Assembly (NCBI GenBank): GCA_900550035.1
Contig: URQS01000017.1
Location: 1 to 55,235, forward strand
Origin: an uncultured Prevotella sp.
GTDB taxonomy: Bacteria > Bacteroidota > Bacteroidia > Bacteroidales > Bacteroidaceae
Direction of reading: 5' to 3'
Length of the DNA stretch: 55,235 nucleotides
The notes below the pieces were generated by a model that ran no database searches, had not been told where the DNA came from, and saw only the letters and a program-made list of their open reading frames with translations. Within the stretch, counting starts at the first letter, position 1. Each line of letters begins with the position of its first letter. Position numbers and translations under genes: made by a program. Shown here in pieces: positions 1-8,656 of the stretch.

Positions 1-12
1 CTCTTCTTTTTA

Positions 13-32
13 TGAGATAAAAACTTATCTCA
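13..32. repeat. Short perfect hairpin at left edge
   Basis: TGAGATAA at 13-20 pairs with TTATCTCA at 25-32 around a four-base loop. It is AT-rich, has no clear poly-U tail on either strand, and lies outside any gene in the window. It may be the 3' end of a transcript entering from the left. Its function is unknown. Confidence 0.3.
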
Positions 33-64
33 TTCTCAATTACTTATAAAAAATACGTACTTTC

Positions 65-108
65 GCATTCCAAATGTACCCCTTTTGGAATGCAAAAGGG
101 GTACATTT
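65..108 (+). terminator. Probable rightward terminator with an alternative interleaved hairpin
   Basis: A perfect 15-bp stem joins 72-86 to 94-108 (core GTACCCC/GGGGTAC) with a 7-base loop, followed on the plus strand by a T-rich run near 107-115. This suits a terminator for a plus-strand gene left of the window; ddh reads towards it from the other side. GCATTCC at 65-71 can also pair with GGAATGC at 87-93, which forms the loop of the large stem, so two overlapping stems are possible. Confidence 0.55.
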
Positions 109-148
109 ATTTTTCAAGCGTTATTTTCGGGCTTTTCAGCCGCAGTTT

Positions 149-1048
149 TTATACCAAGTGAGCGATGAGATCCTCGCGCTCGCCTTCAAGCATATCGATT
201 ACCGGAACCTCAATCATTGTGTAGCATCCAGGTTGCTGACGCATTGTGGCACGAGCCACATTGACAAGCACCTGACCAGTGAGAGCAGGGTTGTTGATGC
301 TCATGGTGAACTCCATACGCTGATTCTGAGTCTTGCCGCTCACACCCTTGCGAGTGAGATGAACGCCGTGTCCCATGTCGCGCACAGCGTCTACCGAAGG
401 TACTTCAAATACGTGGGTCTCGTCGTTGGCGAAGTACGGGTCGGCCTTTATGGCTGCTGTGACGTCCTCAAGCTTAGCTCCGTCCTCAAGTTCTACGTAA
501 ACCATACGGCGGTGCAAGCCCTCACCCTTAGGTATAGTCATCGAAAGAGCGTTCTTCACACCCTCCTTTGAGCGCACGCATACGCTGTGACCCATCGACA
601 TACCCGGTCCGAAATTGGTGTAGCTGAGTCCCTTCGGAGCAAGACTTTGCATGAGTGTACGCACGATAGAGTCAGAACCCGGATCCCATCCGGCTGCAAT
701 GATGCTCACAGCCTTGTGCTCCTTGCATATAGGAGTGAGCGCTGCACGGTAGTCGAGGATTGAAGTGTGGATGTCGAAGCTGTCGACGGTGTTGATGCCC
801 AGAGGCAGAATCTGCTTGGCATATTCCTCGCACGAACGTGTAGGAGTAGCGAGAATGGCTACGTCTACGTCCTTAAGCTCACGAATATCCTTAACTACTT
901 CATACTGTGAAAGCTCTGCCGGCTTGTTGTCGGCACCATTGCGACGCACGATACCTGCTATCTCGAAATCGTCGGCGGCCTCAAGGGCCTGGACAGCATA
1001 ATGTCCGATGTTGCCGTATCCTACTACGGCTGCTCTGATCTTCTTCAT
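149..1048 (-). CDS. ddh: meso-diaminopimelate D-dehydrogenase
   Basis: Cytoplasmic NADPH-dependent enzyme that interconverts tetrahydrodipicolinate and meso-diaminopimelate in one step, bypassing the succinylase/acetylase branches of lysine and peptidoglycan precursor synthesis. The 299-residue protein begins with a Rossmann motif GYGNIG at residues 10-15. It carries family-typical stretches GWDPGSDS (120-127) and NFGPGMSMGHS (145-155) that line the substrate pocket. Length is normal for the family and the ATG start is followed directly by the first beta strand. It is divergent from the fumarase gene across a 328-bp spacer. On its side of the spacer a TAACTTTG -7 box lies at 1085-1092 (minus strand), without an obvious -33 partner. 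The family assignment is firm; coenzyme preference is inferred from the family. Confidence 0.95.
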   Translation of the reverse strand: MKKIRAAVVGYGNIGHYAVQALEAADDFEIAGIVRRNGADNKPAELSQYEVVKDIRELKDVDVAILATPTRSCEEYAKQILPLGINTVDSFDIHTSILDYRAALTPICKEHKAVSIIAAGWDPGSDSIVRTLMQSLAPKGLSYTNFGPGMSMGHSVCVRSKEGVKNALSMTIPKGEGLHRRMVYVELEDGAKLEDVTAAIKADPYFANDETHVFEVPSVDAVRDMGHGVHLTRKGVSGKTQNQRMEFTMSINNPALTGQVLVNVARATMRQQPGCYTMIEVPVIDMLEGEREDLIAHLV

Positions 1049-1376
1049 TTCTTTTGTATTTCTTTTTATTGGTTTTTACGGGCACAAAGTTACGCAAATT
1101 AGACAACAAAGCGCATTAAAGAATAAACTTTTTTCATTCTACCATTCATAATACTTACAAATTAGTAGAGTTTCGTAGGGTTTTGATAATAAAACGACAC
1201 GGTTTTCGCCACAATACGTTAACAATGGCAAGTTGCACAAATATCATGAAGCTTGCGATTAAGATTTTACCGTAAAATAGGGGAAAATAAAGGCGGCAAT
1301 TATTTTGCATTGTCTTCAATTCGTTGTAACTTTGTGGCAAAGAAATTTTCAAATCATCAATTAACTAAATAACATT
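1049..1376. other. Divergent promoter region between ddh and fumarase
   Basis: This 328-bp AT-rich spacer separates two divergent genes and has no convincing ORF (the 65-codon minus-strand ORF at 1155-1352 lacks any recognisable sequence). It holds the fumarase promoter (1304-1334) and a -7 box for ddh (1085-1092). Nothing else is recognisable. Confidence 0.6.
1304..1334 (+). promoter_or_regulatory. Bacteroidota-type promoter of the fumarase gene
   Basis: TTTG at 1304-1307 is followed after exactly 19 bp by TAACTTTG at 1327-1334, matching the Bacteroidota -33/-7 consensus (TTTG, about 19-21 bp, TAnnTTTG). The start codon follows 42 bp downstream. Confidence 0.75.
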
Positions 1377-3025
1377 ATGGCATCAACACCAGATTTCAAG
1401 TATGCTCCTATGTTCCAGTTGGGCGAGGATACTACTGAATACCGCTTGCTCAGCAAGGAAGGCGTGAGCACCGGTGAGTTTGAAGGCAAGACAATCCTGA
1501 AAGTTTCGAAGGAGGCTCTGACATTGCTCGCACAGCAGGCTTTTCACGACGTAGAGTTCATGCTGCGCCGCGAACACAACCTGCAGGTTGCAAAGATTCT
1601 GTCTGACCCCGAGGCTTCGGAGAACGACAAGTACGTTGCTCTGCAGTTCCTGCGCAACGCCGAGACTGCCTGCAAGGGAATCCTGCCTTTCTGCCAGGAC
1701 ACCGGTACTGCCATCATCCACGGCGAGAAGGGACAGCGTGTATGGACCGACTTCGAGGACGAAGAGGCTCTGTCGCGCGGTGTTTACAACACTTTCACAC
1801 AGGACAACCTGCGCTACTCGCAGAACGCTCCGCTCAATATGTACGACGAGGTGAACACACGCTGCAACCTCCCGGCACAGATTGACATCGAGGCTGTAGA
1901 GGGCGACGAGTATCGTTTTGTAATGGTGGCTAAGGGCGGTGGCTCTGCCAACAAGACATATTTCTATCCGATGACAAAGGCTACTATCCAGAACGAGGGC
2001 ACATTGCTGCCTTTCCTCGTTGAGAAGATGAAGAGCCTCGGCACAGCGGCTTGCCCTCCTTACCACATCGCATTCGTTATCGGCGGCACATCGGCTGAGA
2101 AAAACCTGCTCACCGTGAAGCTCGCTTCAATCAAATACTACGCGCTCTGCCTACTACTGGCGACGAGACTGGTCGTGCTTTCCGCGACATCGACCTTGAG
2201 GAGAAACTCCTGAAGGAGGCTCACAAGATTGGTCTGGGTGCCCAGTTCGGTGGCAAGTATCTGGCTCACGACATTCGCGTAATCCGTCTGCCACGTCACG
2301 GTGCAAGCTGCCCAATCGGTATGGGCGTAAGCTGCTCAGCCGACCGCAACATCAAGGGTAAGATTACAAAGGACGGTATATTCCTTGAGGTGATGGACTC
2401 TAATCCTTCTGAGCTTATTCCTGAAGAACTTCGTCGTCCTGGCGAGGGCACTAAGGGCATCGAGATCAACCTCGACAACGGTATTGAGGCTGTTTGCGCA
2501 GAGCTCTCTAAGTATCCTGTCAGCACACGTGTAAACTTGAAGGGTACTATCATCGTGGCTCGCGACATCGCTCACGCTAAGCTCAAGGCTCGTCTGGATG
2601 CAGGCGAAGAGATGCCTGAATATTTCAAGAACCATCCTATCCTTTACGCTGGTCCGGCTAAGACTCCGGAGGGTTATCCTTGCGGTTCAATGGGTCCGAC
2701 CACTGCCAACCGTATGGACCCGTACGTAGACGAGTTCCAGGATCACGGTGCATCGCTCGTGATGATTGCCAAGGGCAACCGCTCGCAGGTAGTGACCGAC
2801 GCTTGCAAGAAGCACGGCGGATTCTATCTCGGCACAATCGGTGGCGTGGCTGCCGTTCTCTCTCAGAGCTCTATCAAGAGCATCGAGTGCGTAGAGTATC
2901 CCGAGCTCGGCATGGAGGCTATCTGGAAGATTACCGTTGAGGACTTCCCTGCATTCATCCTCGTTGACGATAAGGGCAACGACTTCTTCCAGCAGTTGAA
3001 GCCTTGGTGCCCTAACTGCAAGTAA
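1377..3025 (+). pseudogene. Class I fumarate hydratase, reading frame broken by a 1-base deletion
   Basis: Fe-S dependent fumarase (fumarate + water to malate) of the one-polypeptide class I type. The first open part runs 1377-2213; from about 2143 the homologous protein continues in another frame to 3025. Inserting one A near 2142-2143 restores an unbroken protein of 549 residues, the normal family length. The three expected cluster cysteines are present: C106 (FCQDTG), C226 (GTAACPP) and, in the repaired numbering, C312 (GASCPIG). Both halves are otherwise intact with normal codon use, so the lesion is recent or a sequencing/assembly error rather than old decay. An automated annotation would show two CDSs, the second starting at or before 2321. 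A strong promoter precedes it and a terminator follows it, so it is a one-gene transcription unit. Confidence 0.9.
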
Positions 3026-3045
3026 GACGCCCTAACAGCAAGTAA
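3009..3045 (+). repeat. Tandem near-copy of the fumarase 3' end
   Basis: The last codons and stop of the fumarase (GCCCTAACTGCAAGTAA, 3009-3025) are repeated with one mismatch at 3029-3045, 20 bp further on. The second copy lies beyond the stop and is not translated in frame. Confidence 0.7.
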
Positions 3046-3051
3046 AACCAC

Positions 3052-3103
3052 AAAAAAACAGCATTGACTACTTTACAAAGAAGTATTCAATGCTGTTTTT
3101 TTA
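3052..3103 (+). terminator. Intrinsic terminator after fumarase
   Basis: AAAAACAGCATTGA (3054-3067) pairs with TCAATGCTGTTTTT (3087-3100), followed by further T residues. A poly-A run before the stem makes it plausible in both directions, which fits the convergent gene ending at 3128. Confidence 0.85.
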
Positions 3104-3127
3104 TTGTCTTTTATTGTTTTATGTTTC

Positions 3128-3847
3128 CTACAACTGGAAACGATAAGCAGCGCTAAACATAAACACACGGTTCTTAACGGGCTTCAATTCGAGGAAATCC
3201 TTCTGAACATTTGTAAGTCCGATGTTGTAGCGGGCGTCAATTATCACGTTCATATACTCAAACGAGAGACCAACGGGGATAGAGAAATCTACCTTCTTGA
3301 TTGTCGAGTTGAGGTCGATGTCGTGCTTCTTCGGCGTATCGGCAACAAACCCATCGTTTTCATTCTCTGTGAAGTTTGTCTCGGTATACTTCAGCTTTCC
3401 AGACATGGGGAAGCCCAACTGCACACCTGTCTTCACTGCAAATCCCGGAGCTACATAGTAGTTGAATAGCAACGGAACATTGATTACGTGCAGCTGTGTA
3501 GACAAATCGTTCAGTCCAACATATTTGTTTACATTGCCCGACTGCGTTGTCTTCTCATTGACATTGCCATATTTGCAACCTTGCTGGGCATAATGAGCAC
3601 CCAACATTACCGACAGCGAACTGGTAAGCTGATAGTCGAGGTCGACACCTACAGTAAATCCCGGCTTATTGCGTGACGATCCCCACGATTCCGTAGCATT
3701 GGCGCTACCATAATAAACACCATCGCCCGAGAGATTTGCCAGACTCACTCCCACACGAGGAATGATAGAGAACTTGCCCGCAGCAGGCTGTGCCGACGCA
3801 GCAGCACAGCACAACATAACGAGAAGTGACAATACAGTTTTCTTCAT
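3128..3847 (-). CDS. Outer-membrane beta-barrel protein (porin-family fold)
   Basis: Secreted protein of 240 residues if translation starts at the ATG at 3847, which places a classical signal peptide (MKKTVLSLLVMLCCAAASAQ) at the N-terminus. An in-frame start at 3907 would add 20 non-signal residues and is less likely. The mature part alternates polar and hydrophobic residues, ends with the strand-like AAYRFQL, and looks like the 8-strand outer-membrane beta-barrel family common in Bacteroidota. Substrate and role cannot be told from sequence. It is convergent with fumarase. It has no clear promoter of its own between the typA terminator and its start, so it may depend partly on read-through. 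Confidence 0.75.
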   Translation of the reverse strand: MKKTVLSLLVMLCCAAASAQPAAGKFSIIPRVGVSLANLSGDGVYYGSANATESWGSSRNKPGFTVGVDLDYQLTSSLSVMLGAHYAQQGCKYGNVNEKTTQSGNVNKYVGLNDLSTQLHVINVPLLFNYYVAPGFAVKTGVQLGFPMSGKLKYTETNFTENENDGFVADTPKKHDIDLNSTIKKVDFSIPVGLSFEYMNVIIDARYNIGLTNVQKDFLELKPVKNRVFMFSAAYRFQL

Positions 3848-3880
3848 ACTTCTTATTTCCTTATACATTATATTATAATA

Positions 3881-3918
3881 AAAGGTGTTCCCCGACGTCA
3901 ATGCCAAGAAACACCTTT
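3881..3918 (-). terminator. Intrinsic terminator after typA
   Basis: AAAGGTGTT (3881-3889) pairs perfectly with AACACCTTT (3910-3918). Read on the minus strand the stem is followed by TTTTATTATAA. It lies 73 bp beyond the typA stop. Confidence 0.7.
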
Positions 3919-3990
3919 CCTATATTTAGTATCTTATATACTTTTTAAAAAAGTCAGCACGTCTGTGACATGCTGTACTTCTGCAAGACA

Positions 3991-5793
3991 TTAATCCTTG
4001 TTTGAGCGCTTACGTGCAAGATGGTCGAGAGTGATCTTGCGCATACGGATGCTCTTCGGAGTAACCTCAACAAGCTCGTCGCTCTTGATGTACTCAAGAC
4101 ACTCCTCAAGACTCATTACGACCTTAGGTATCACACGAGCCTTCTCGTCAGAACCACTGGCACGTACGTTGGTGAGCTGCTTAGCCTTGGTAACATTGAT
4201 TACGAGGTCGTTGTCATGAACGTGCTCGCCTACTACCTGACCGCCGTAAACATCTTCACCCGGATCGATGAAGAACTTGCCACGATCCTGGAGCTTGTCG
4301 ATAGAGTAAGCGTATGCTGTACCTGTCTCCATAGCAATCATCGAACCGTTCATACGGCGTACTATTTCGCCCTTAAACGGCTGATACTCCTTGAAGCGGT
4401 GAGCCATGATGGCCTCGCCCTGGCTTGCTGTAAGCACATTGGTACGCAGACCGATGATACCACGCGAAGGAATGTCGAACTCGATGTCAACACGCTCGCC
4501 GAGTGTCTGCATTGATGTCATCTCGCCCTTACGACGTGTCACCATATCAATCATCTTGCTTGAGAACTCCTCAGGCACATTGATTGTCAACTCCTCGATA
4601 GGCTCACACTTCTGTCCGTCAATCTCCTTGTAGATTACCTGCGGCTGACCTACCTGAAGCTCGTAGCCCTCACGACGCATTGTCTCGATGAGAACCGAGA
4701 GGTGAAGCACACCACGTCCGCTTACAATCCACTTATCGGTAGAATCCTCGAAGGGACGAACACGCAGCGCAAGGTTCTTCTCAAGCTCCTTCTGAAGGCG
4801 GTCGTTGACGTGACGTGAAGTCACAAACTTGCCCTCTTTGCCGAAGAACGGTGAGTCGTTGATAGTGAAGAGCATACTCATTGTAGGCTCATCGATGGCA
4901 ATTGGAGGCAGCGGTTCGGGATTTTCGAAGTCGCAAATGGTATCGCCAATCTCGAAGTTCTCAAGACCTACGATAGCGCAGATGTCGCCAGAGTGAACCT
5001 CTTCAACCTTCTTCTGACCCATTCCCTCAAACACGTGAATCTCCTTTATCTTGGTCTTCTCCATCTTGCCGTCACGATGTGATATGGTTATGTTCATGCC
5101 CTCAGTCAGAGTACCACGATGAACACGTCCCACAGCGATACGACCGGTATAGCTTGAGTAGTCGAGCGATGTGATAAGCAACTGCGGAGTACCTTCAAGT
5201 ACCTTAGGAGCCGGTATCACCTCAACAATCTTGTCGAGCAGATAGTCGATGTTGTCGGTAGGAGCATTGTAGTCCTCAGCCATCCATCCGTTCTTGGCAG
5301 AGCCATATACAACGGGGAAGTCGAGCTGATCCTCAGTAGCATTGAGCGAGAACATAAGGTCGAACACCATCTCGTACACCTCTTCAGGGCGACAGTTGGG
5401 CTTGTCAACCTTATTAACTACAACGATAGGCTTCAATCCTATCTCCAGAGCCTTCTGAAGTACAAAACGAGTCTGAGGCATTGGGCCCTCGAAAGCGTCA
5501 ACAAGCAGAATACAACCGTCTGCCATGTTGAGCACACGCTCTACCTCGCCGCCAAAGTCGGAGTGTCCCGGGGTGTCTATAATATTGATTTTTGTACCTT
5601 TCCAGTTGATTGAAACGTTCTTGGAAAGGATGGTTATTCCTCGTTCACGCTCCAGGTCATTGGCATCCAACACCTGGCCACTGTTATCCTGGCCGTCGCG
5701 GAACAGTTTGCCCGCCAACATCATCTTGTCGACAAGAGTAGTCTTGCCGTGGTCAACGTGGGCAATAATAGCAATGTTTCTAATGTCTTGCAT
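3991..5793 (-). CDS. typA: Ribosome-associated translational GTPase TypA/BipA
   Basis: EF-G-like GTPase that binds the 70S ribosome and assists 50S assembly and stress adaptation. The 600-residue length is standard. G-domain motifs are all present: P-loop AHVDHGKTT (11-19), RGIT (51-54), DTPGH (73-77) and NKVD (127-130), followed by EF-G-like domains and the TypA-specific C-terminal region with the SRGIIGLR and GEDVYGGQVVGEH stretches. A promoter lies just upstream (5823-5856) and a terminator downstream (3881-3918), so it is probably monocistronic. Confidence 0.97.
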   Translation of the reverse strand: MQDIRNIAIIAHVDHGKTTLVDKMMLAGKLFRDGQDNSGQVLDANDLERERGITILSKNVSINWKGTKINIIDTPGHSDFGGEVERVLNMADGCILLVDAFEGPMPQTRFVLQKALEIGLKPIVVVNKVDKPNCRPEEVYEMVFDLMFSLNATEDQLDFPVVYGSAKNGWMAEDYNAPTDNIDYLLDKIVEVIPAPKVLEGTPQLLITSLDYSSYTGRIAVGRVHRGTLTEGMNITISHRDGKMEKTKIKEIHVFEGMGQKKVEEVHSGDICAIVGLENFEIGDTICDFENPEPLPPIAIDEPTMSMLFTINDSPFFGKEGKFVTSRHVNDRLQKELEKNLALRVRPFEDSTDKWIVSGRGVLHLSVLIETMRREGYELQVGQPQVIYKEIDGQKCEPIEELTINVPEEFSSKMIDMVTRRKGEMTSMQTLGERVDIEFDIPSRGIIGLRTNVLTASQGEAIMAHRFKEYQPFKGEIVRRMNGSMIAMETGTAYAYSIDKLQDRGKFFIDPGEDVYGGQVVGEHVHDNDLVINVTKAKQLTNVRASGSDEKARVIPKVVMSLEECLEYIKSDELVEVTPKSIRMRKITLDHLARKRSNKD

Positions 5794-5822
5794 TTATATA
5801 GTACCTTAAAAAAAACTTTTTG

Positions 5823-5856
5823 CAAAGTTACGAAGTTTTGTTCATATATATGCAAA
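5823..5856 (-). promoter_or_regulatory. Promoter of typA
   Basis: On the minus strand TTTG (5853-5856) precedes TAACTTTG (5823-5830) by 22 bp. The TTTG lies inside the U-tract of the rpsO terminator, so the two signals abut. Confidence 0.6.
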
Positions 5857-5890
5857 AAGTCCCGAAAACTTGAATCGTTTTCGGGACTTT
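5854..5890 (-). terminator. Intrinsic terminator of rpsO
   Basis: Read on the minus strand, AAAGTCCCGAAAAC pairs with GTTTTCGGGACTTT around an 8-base loop and runs into TTTTT. It sits 30 bp beyond the rpsO stop. Confidence 0.9.
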
Positions 5891-5919
5891 CTGTTTGCCT
5901 TAAGCTTTCTGTGCGCGAA

Positions 5920-6189
5920 TTACTTACGAAGACCGAGGGCCTTGATGATTGCACGGTAGCGATTGATGTCGCGGTCGTACAGATAGTTGAGCAATGCGCG
6001 GCGCTTTCCTACCAGCTGTGTCAATGAACGTGCGGTAGTATAATCTTTACGGTTCTTCTTAAGATGTTCCGTCAAATGGGAAATACGGTATGAGAACAAT
6101 GCTATCTGGCTCTCAGCTGAACCAGTATCAGTGTTAGACTTTCCGTACTGTCCAAAGATCTCTTGTTTTTTTGCCTGATCTAAATACAT
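5920..6189 (-). CDS. rpsO: 30S ribosomal protein S15
   Basis: Small-subunit protein that binds 16S rRNA helices 20-22 and helps organise the platform. The 89-residue length is exact for the family. The four-helix pattern is clear, including DTGSAESQIALFSYRI (21-36) and the LTQLVGKRRALLNYL rRNA-binding helix near 56-70. It has its own promoter (6240-6272) and a strong terminator. Unlike in enterobacteria, it is not adjacent to pnp here. Confidence 0.97.
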   Translation of the reverse strand: MYLDQAKKQEIFGQYGKSNTDTGSAESQIALFSYRISHLTEHLKKNRKDYTTARSLTQLVGKRRALLNYLYDRDINRYRAIIKALGLRK

Positions 6190-6239
6190 AGAACTTTTGT
6201 AAATTTAAAATATTATTGATTTTTTGCGTAATGCGAGTG

Positions 6240-6272
6240 CAAAGGTACGACTTTTTATTCGTAATCAGCAAG
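6240..6272 (-). promoter_or_regulatory. Promoter of rpsO
   Basis: On the minus strand CTTG (6269-6272) precedes TACCTTTG (6240-6247) by 21 bp. The start codon is about 50 bp downstream. Confidence 0.6.
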
Positions 6273-6307
6273 ATACGAGCATGAAACACGCTGGAATTAA
6301 CTATTTT

Positions 6308-6712
6308 TTAGAGTATTTCGCGTAGCGGTATCATCACAAAGTCACGTTCATGCATGTGGGGATGTGGCAATGTGAGGGTCGGTGTCGAAATGTTGACATC
6401 GTCGTACATCAGCATGTCGATGTCTATCGGACGGTCGTGATATTGCCCGTCTACCGATTTCACAGTGCGACCAAGCCGTTTCTCTATGTCCTGTGTTTTC
6501 AACAGGAGTTGCTCTGGCGTAAGCGTTGTGAGCAAACGCACACACATGTTGAGAAACTTATTGGCTGATTCAAATCCCCATGGTTCGGTTTCAAGCGGCG
6601 ACGACTGTCGGTCGACAGTACCTGTCTCGGCATTGAGCATGTCAATGGCACGACGCATAGTGGCATGACGGTCGCCAAGATTTGAACCGAGCGAAAGGTA
6701 TACTACATGCAT
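6308..6712 (-). CDS. folK: 2-amino-4-hydroxy-6-hydroxymethyldihydropteridine pyrophosphokinase
   Basis: Folate biosynthesis enzyme that transfers pyrophosphate from ATP to 6-hydroxymethyl-7,8-dihydropterin. The 134-residue protein shows the N-terminal SLGSNLGDR (7-15), the ETEPWGF loop (41-47) and the HPPK signature RPIDID (94-99), whose aspartates bind magnesium. It is slightly shorter than E. coli FolK but complete. It starts 9 bp after queA and is the last gene of the minus-strand run beginning at ftsX. Confidence 0.95.
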   Translation of the reverse strand: MHVVYLSLGSNLGDRHATMRRAIDMLNAETGTVDRQSSPLETEPWGFESANKFLNMCVRLLTTLTPEQLLLKTQDIEKRLGRTVKSVDGQYHDRPIDIDMLMYDDVNISTPTLTLPHPHMHERDFVMIPLREIL

Positions 6713-6721
6713 AGCCTATTA

Positions 6722-7888
6722 TTAGTCGTTGAGGATAAGCAACGCGTCGCCATAGCTTCCGAACATGAATCCGTGCTTAACGGCGAGGTTGTAAGCCTCC
6801 ATCACGAGGTCGTAGCCACCGAATGCGGCTGTCTCCATGAGCAGTGTAGAGTATGGATGATAGAAGTTGGATATCATCGAGTCGGCAAGTCCGAAGTCGT
6901 ACGGCGGGAAGATGAACTTATTGGTCCATCCCTCATACTCCTTCAACATTCCGTCGGTGCCAACAGCAGTTTCAGTTGCCTTAACAACGCTTGTACCTAC
7001 GGCGCACACATGGCGTCCTTCCTGCTTTGTCTTGTTGACGATAGCGCAAGCCTCAGCGCCGATGTGCATCTGCTCAGAGTCCATCTTGTGCTTGGTAAGG
7101 TCCTCTACCTCGATGTCGTGGAAGTTGCCCAAACCGCAGTGCAGAGTGATATACGCAAAGTTAAGACCCTTGATTTCCATACGCTTCATCAGCTCGCGCG
7201 AGAAGTGCAAGCCTGTAGCAGGAGCAGTAACGGCACCTTCGTTCTTGGCGAAGATACACTGGAAGTCGTCGAAGTCGTCCTCTGTAGCGTGATGGTTTTC
7301 GCGACGGTCGATGATATAGCGTGGCAGCGGAGCCTCGCCAAGTGCGAACAGTTCGCGCTTGAACTCGTCGTGCGGACAGTCGTAGAGGAAACGCAGCGTA
7401 CGACCGCGACTTGTAGTGTTGTCGATGACCTCAGCCACCATTGTGCCCGACTCGTCGAAGAACAACTTGTTGCCAATACGTATCTTACGTGCAGGCTCTA
7501 CGAGTACGTCCCACAGGCGCATCTCCTCATTAAGCTCGCGCAGCAAGAACACCTCAATCTTAGCGTCAGTCTTCTCCTTTGTGCCATAGAGGCGCGCAGG
7601 AAACACCTTAGTGTCGTTGAAGATGAATGTATCGTGCTCGTCGAAGTAGTCGAGAACGTTGCGGAAGTCGAGGTATTCGCCCTCAATGGGCTTGCCGTCG
7701 GCATCCTTCTTATACATGTCAATAGTTTGAGATTTCTTGTGCAGAACCATCAGACGGCACTCGTCGCGGCGTGTGATACGGAATGTCTCCTTCTCGCCCT
7801 TGTCGTTCTCAAACTCACGGTACAAGCTGTGAGGATAGAGTGCAATCTGGTCCTCGGGTAATTTGAATTTAAACTGTGATAACTTCAT
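6722..7888 (-). CDS. queA: S-adenosylmethionine:tRNA ribosyltransferase-isomerase
   Basis: Moves the ribose of SAM onto preQ1 in tRNA to make epoxyqueuosine at wobble position 34. The 388-residue protein has the family features NDTKVFPARLYG (near 90-101), GAVTAPATGLHFS and the C-terminal NFHHPYSTLL-like stretch, here NFYHPYSTLL. It is longer than the E. coli protein, because of insertions of the kind seen in Bacteroidota QueA. It lies 13 bp after truB and 9 bp before folK, so the genes are almost certainly co-transcribed. Confidence 0.95.
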   Translation of the reverse strand: MKLSQFKFKLPEDQIALYPHSLYREFENDKGEKETFRITRRDECRLMVLHKKSQTIDMYKKDADGKPIEGEYLDFRNVLDYFDEHDTFIFNDTKVFPARLYGTKEKTDAKIEVFLLRELNEEMRLWDVLVEPARKIRIGNKLFFDESGTMVAEVIDNTTSRGRTLRFLYDCPHDEFKRELFALGEAPLPRYIIDRRENHHATEDDFDDFQCIFAKNEGAVTAPATGLHFSRELMKRMEIKGLNFAYITLHCGLGNFHDIEVEDLTKHKMDSEQMHIGAEACAIVNKTKQEGRHVCAVGTSVVKATETAVGTDGMLKEYEGWTNKFIFPPYDFGLADSMISNFYHPYSTLLMETAAFGGYDLVMEAYNLAVKHGFMFGSYGDALLILND

Positions 7889-7901
7889 AGTCCGTTTTTA
7901 T

Positions 7902-8615
7902 TTATTCATCTTCTGTTGTTTCTATTGTCTGATTGGCGAGCCACTCCTCAAACTGTGTCAGTTCGAGACAGTCCTCTACGCGATACTCGCCCGAACGTGT
8001 GCGGCACAACTCGGTAAGATAAGCTCCCGAATCGAGAGCACGACCAATATCGCGTGCCAAAGCACGTATATATGTACCCTTGCCGCATGCTACGCGTATC
8101 GACATCTGCATGCGTTCGGGGTCGAACGAGGTCAGCTCTATATCGTCAATGCGTATCTTCTTGGGCTGCAGTTCCACGTCCTTACCCTTACGGCGCAAGT
8201 CGTAGGCACGCTGTCCGCTCACCTTGCATGCGCTGAACGTAGGCGGAACCTGCTCGATGTCGCCCTTAAAGCGCTCAAGCACCTGCTCGATACGCTCGCG
8301 TGTGATGCCGTCGGTGGGGTAAGTCTCGTTGACAGGATGCTCCATGTCGTAGCTGGGCGTGGTGGCACCAAGCTGCAATGTGGCTGTATATTCCTTACCA
8401 TGCTGCTGAAACTCCTCGATGCGTTTTGTGAACTTGCCCGTACAGAGCACAAGCACACCCGTAGCGAGAGGGTCGAGCGTTCCGGCATGACCCACCTTCA
8501 ATTTCTTCACTCCAAGACGCATACACAGACGCTTGCGCACAAAGGCAAGAGCGCTGAAGCTCGTCATGTCAAGGGGTTTGTTGATGGCGATGACTTCGCC
8601 TTTGGTGAAATTCAT
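7902..8615 (-). CDS. truB: tRNA pseudouridine(55) synthase
   Basis: Converts uridine 55 of the tRNA T-loop to pseudouridine. I chose the ATG at 8615, giving 237 residues starting MNFTKGEVIAINKP, because TruB homologues begin at this point. The upstream start at 8672 would overlap uppP and add 19 unrelated residues. The catalytic motif GHAGTLDPLATGVL has nucleophile D48. The KVGHAG and KGTYIRALARDIG stretches are typical. It sits in the tight uppP-truB-queA-folK run. Confidence 0.95.
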   Translation of the reverse strand: MNFTKGEVIAINKPLDMTSFSALAFVRKRLCMRLGVKKLKVGHAGTLDPLATGVLVLCTGKFTKRIEEFQQHGKEYTATLQLGATTPSYDMEHPVNETYPTDGITRERIEQVLERFKGDIEQVPPTFSACKVSGQRAYDLRRKGKDVELQPKKIRIDDIELTSFDPERMQMSIRVACGKGTYIRALARDIGRALDSGAYLTELCRTRSGEYRVEDCLELTQFEEWLANQTIETTEDE

Positions 8616-8656
8616 TCCCTGTATGTTGTCTATTAATTTATAAGCAGTCTGTCTAT

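Noticed and set aside
1085..1092. Full -33/-7 promoter for ddh
   Set aside because: The TAACTTTG box is good but no TTTG sits at a normal distance (the nearest is 14 bp away), so only the -7 box is noted.
6707..7861. 384-codon plus-strand ORF opposite queA
   Set aside because: It is the antisense shadow of a clear QueA coding sequence, with no recognisable protein pattern; similar long shadows lie opposite tamB (15621-16190, 16653-17549), fumarase (1383-2066) and others.
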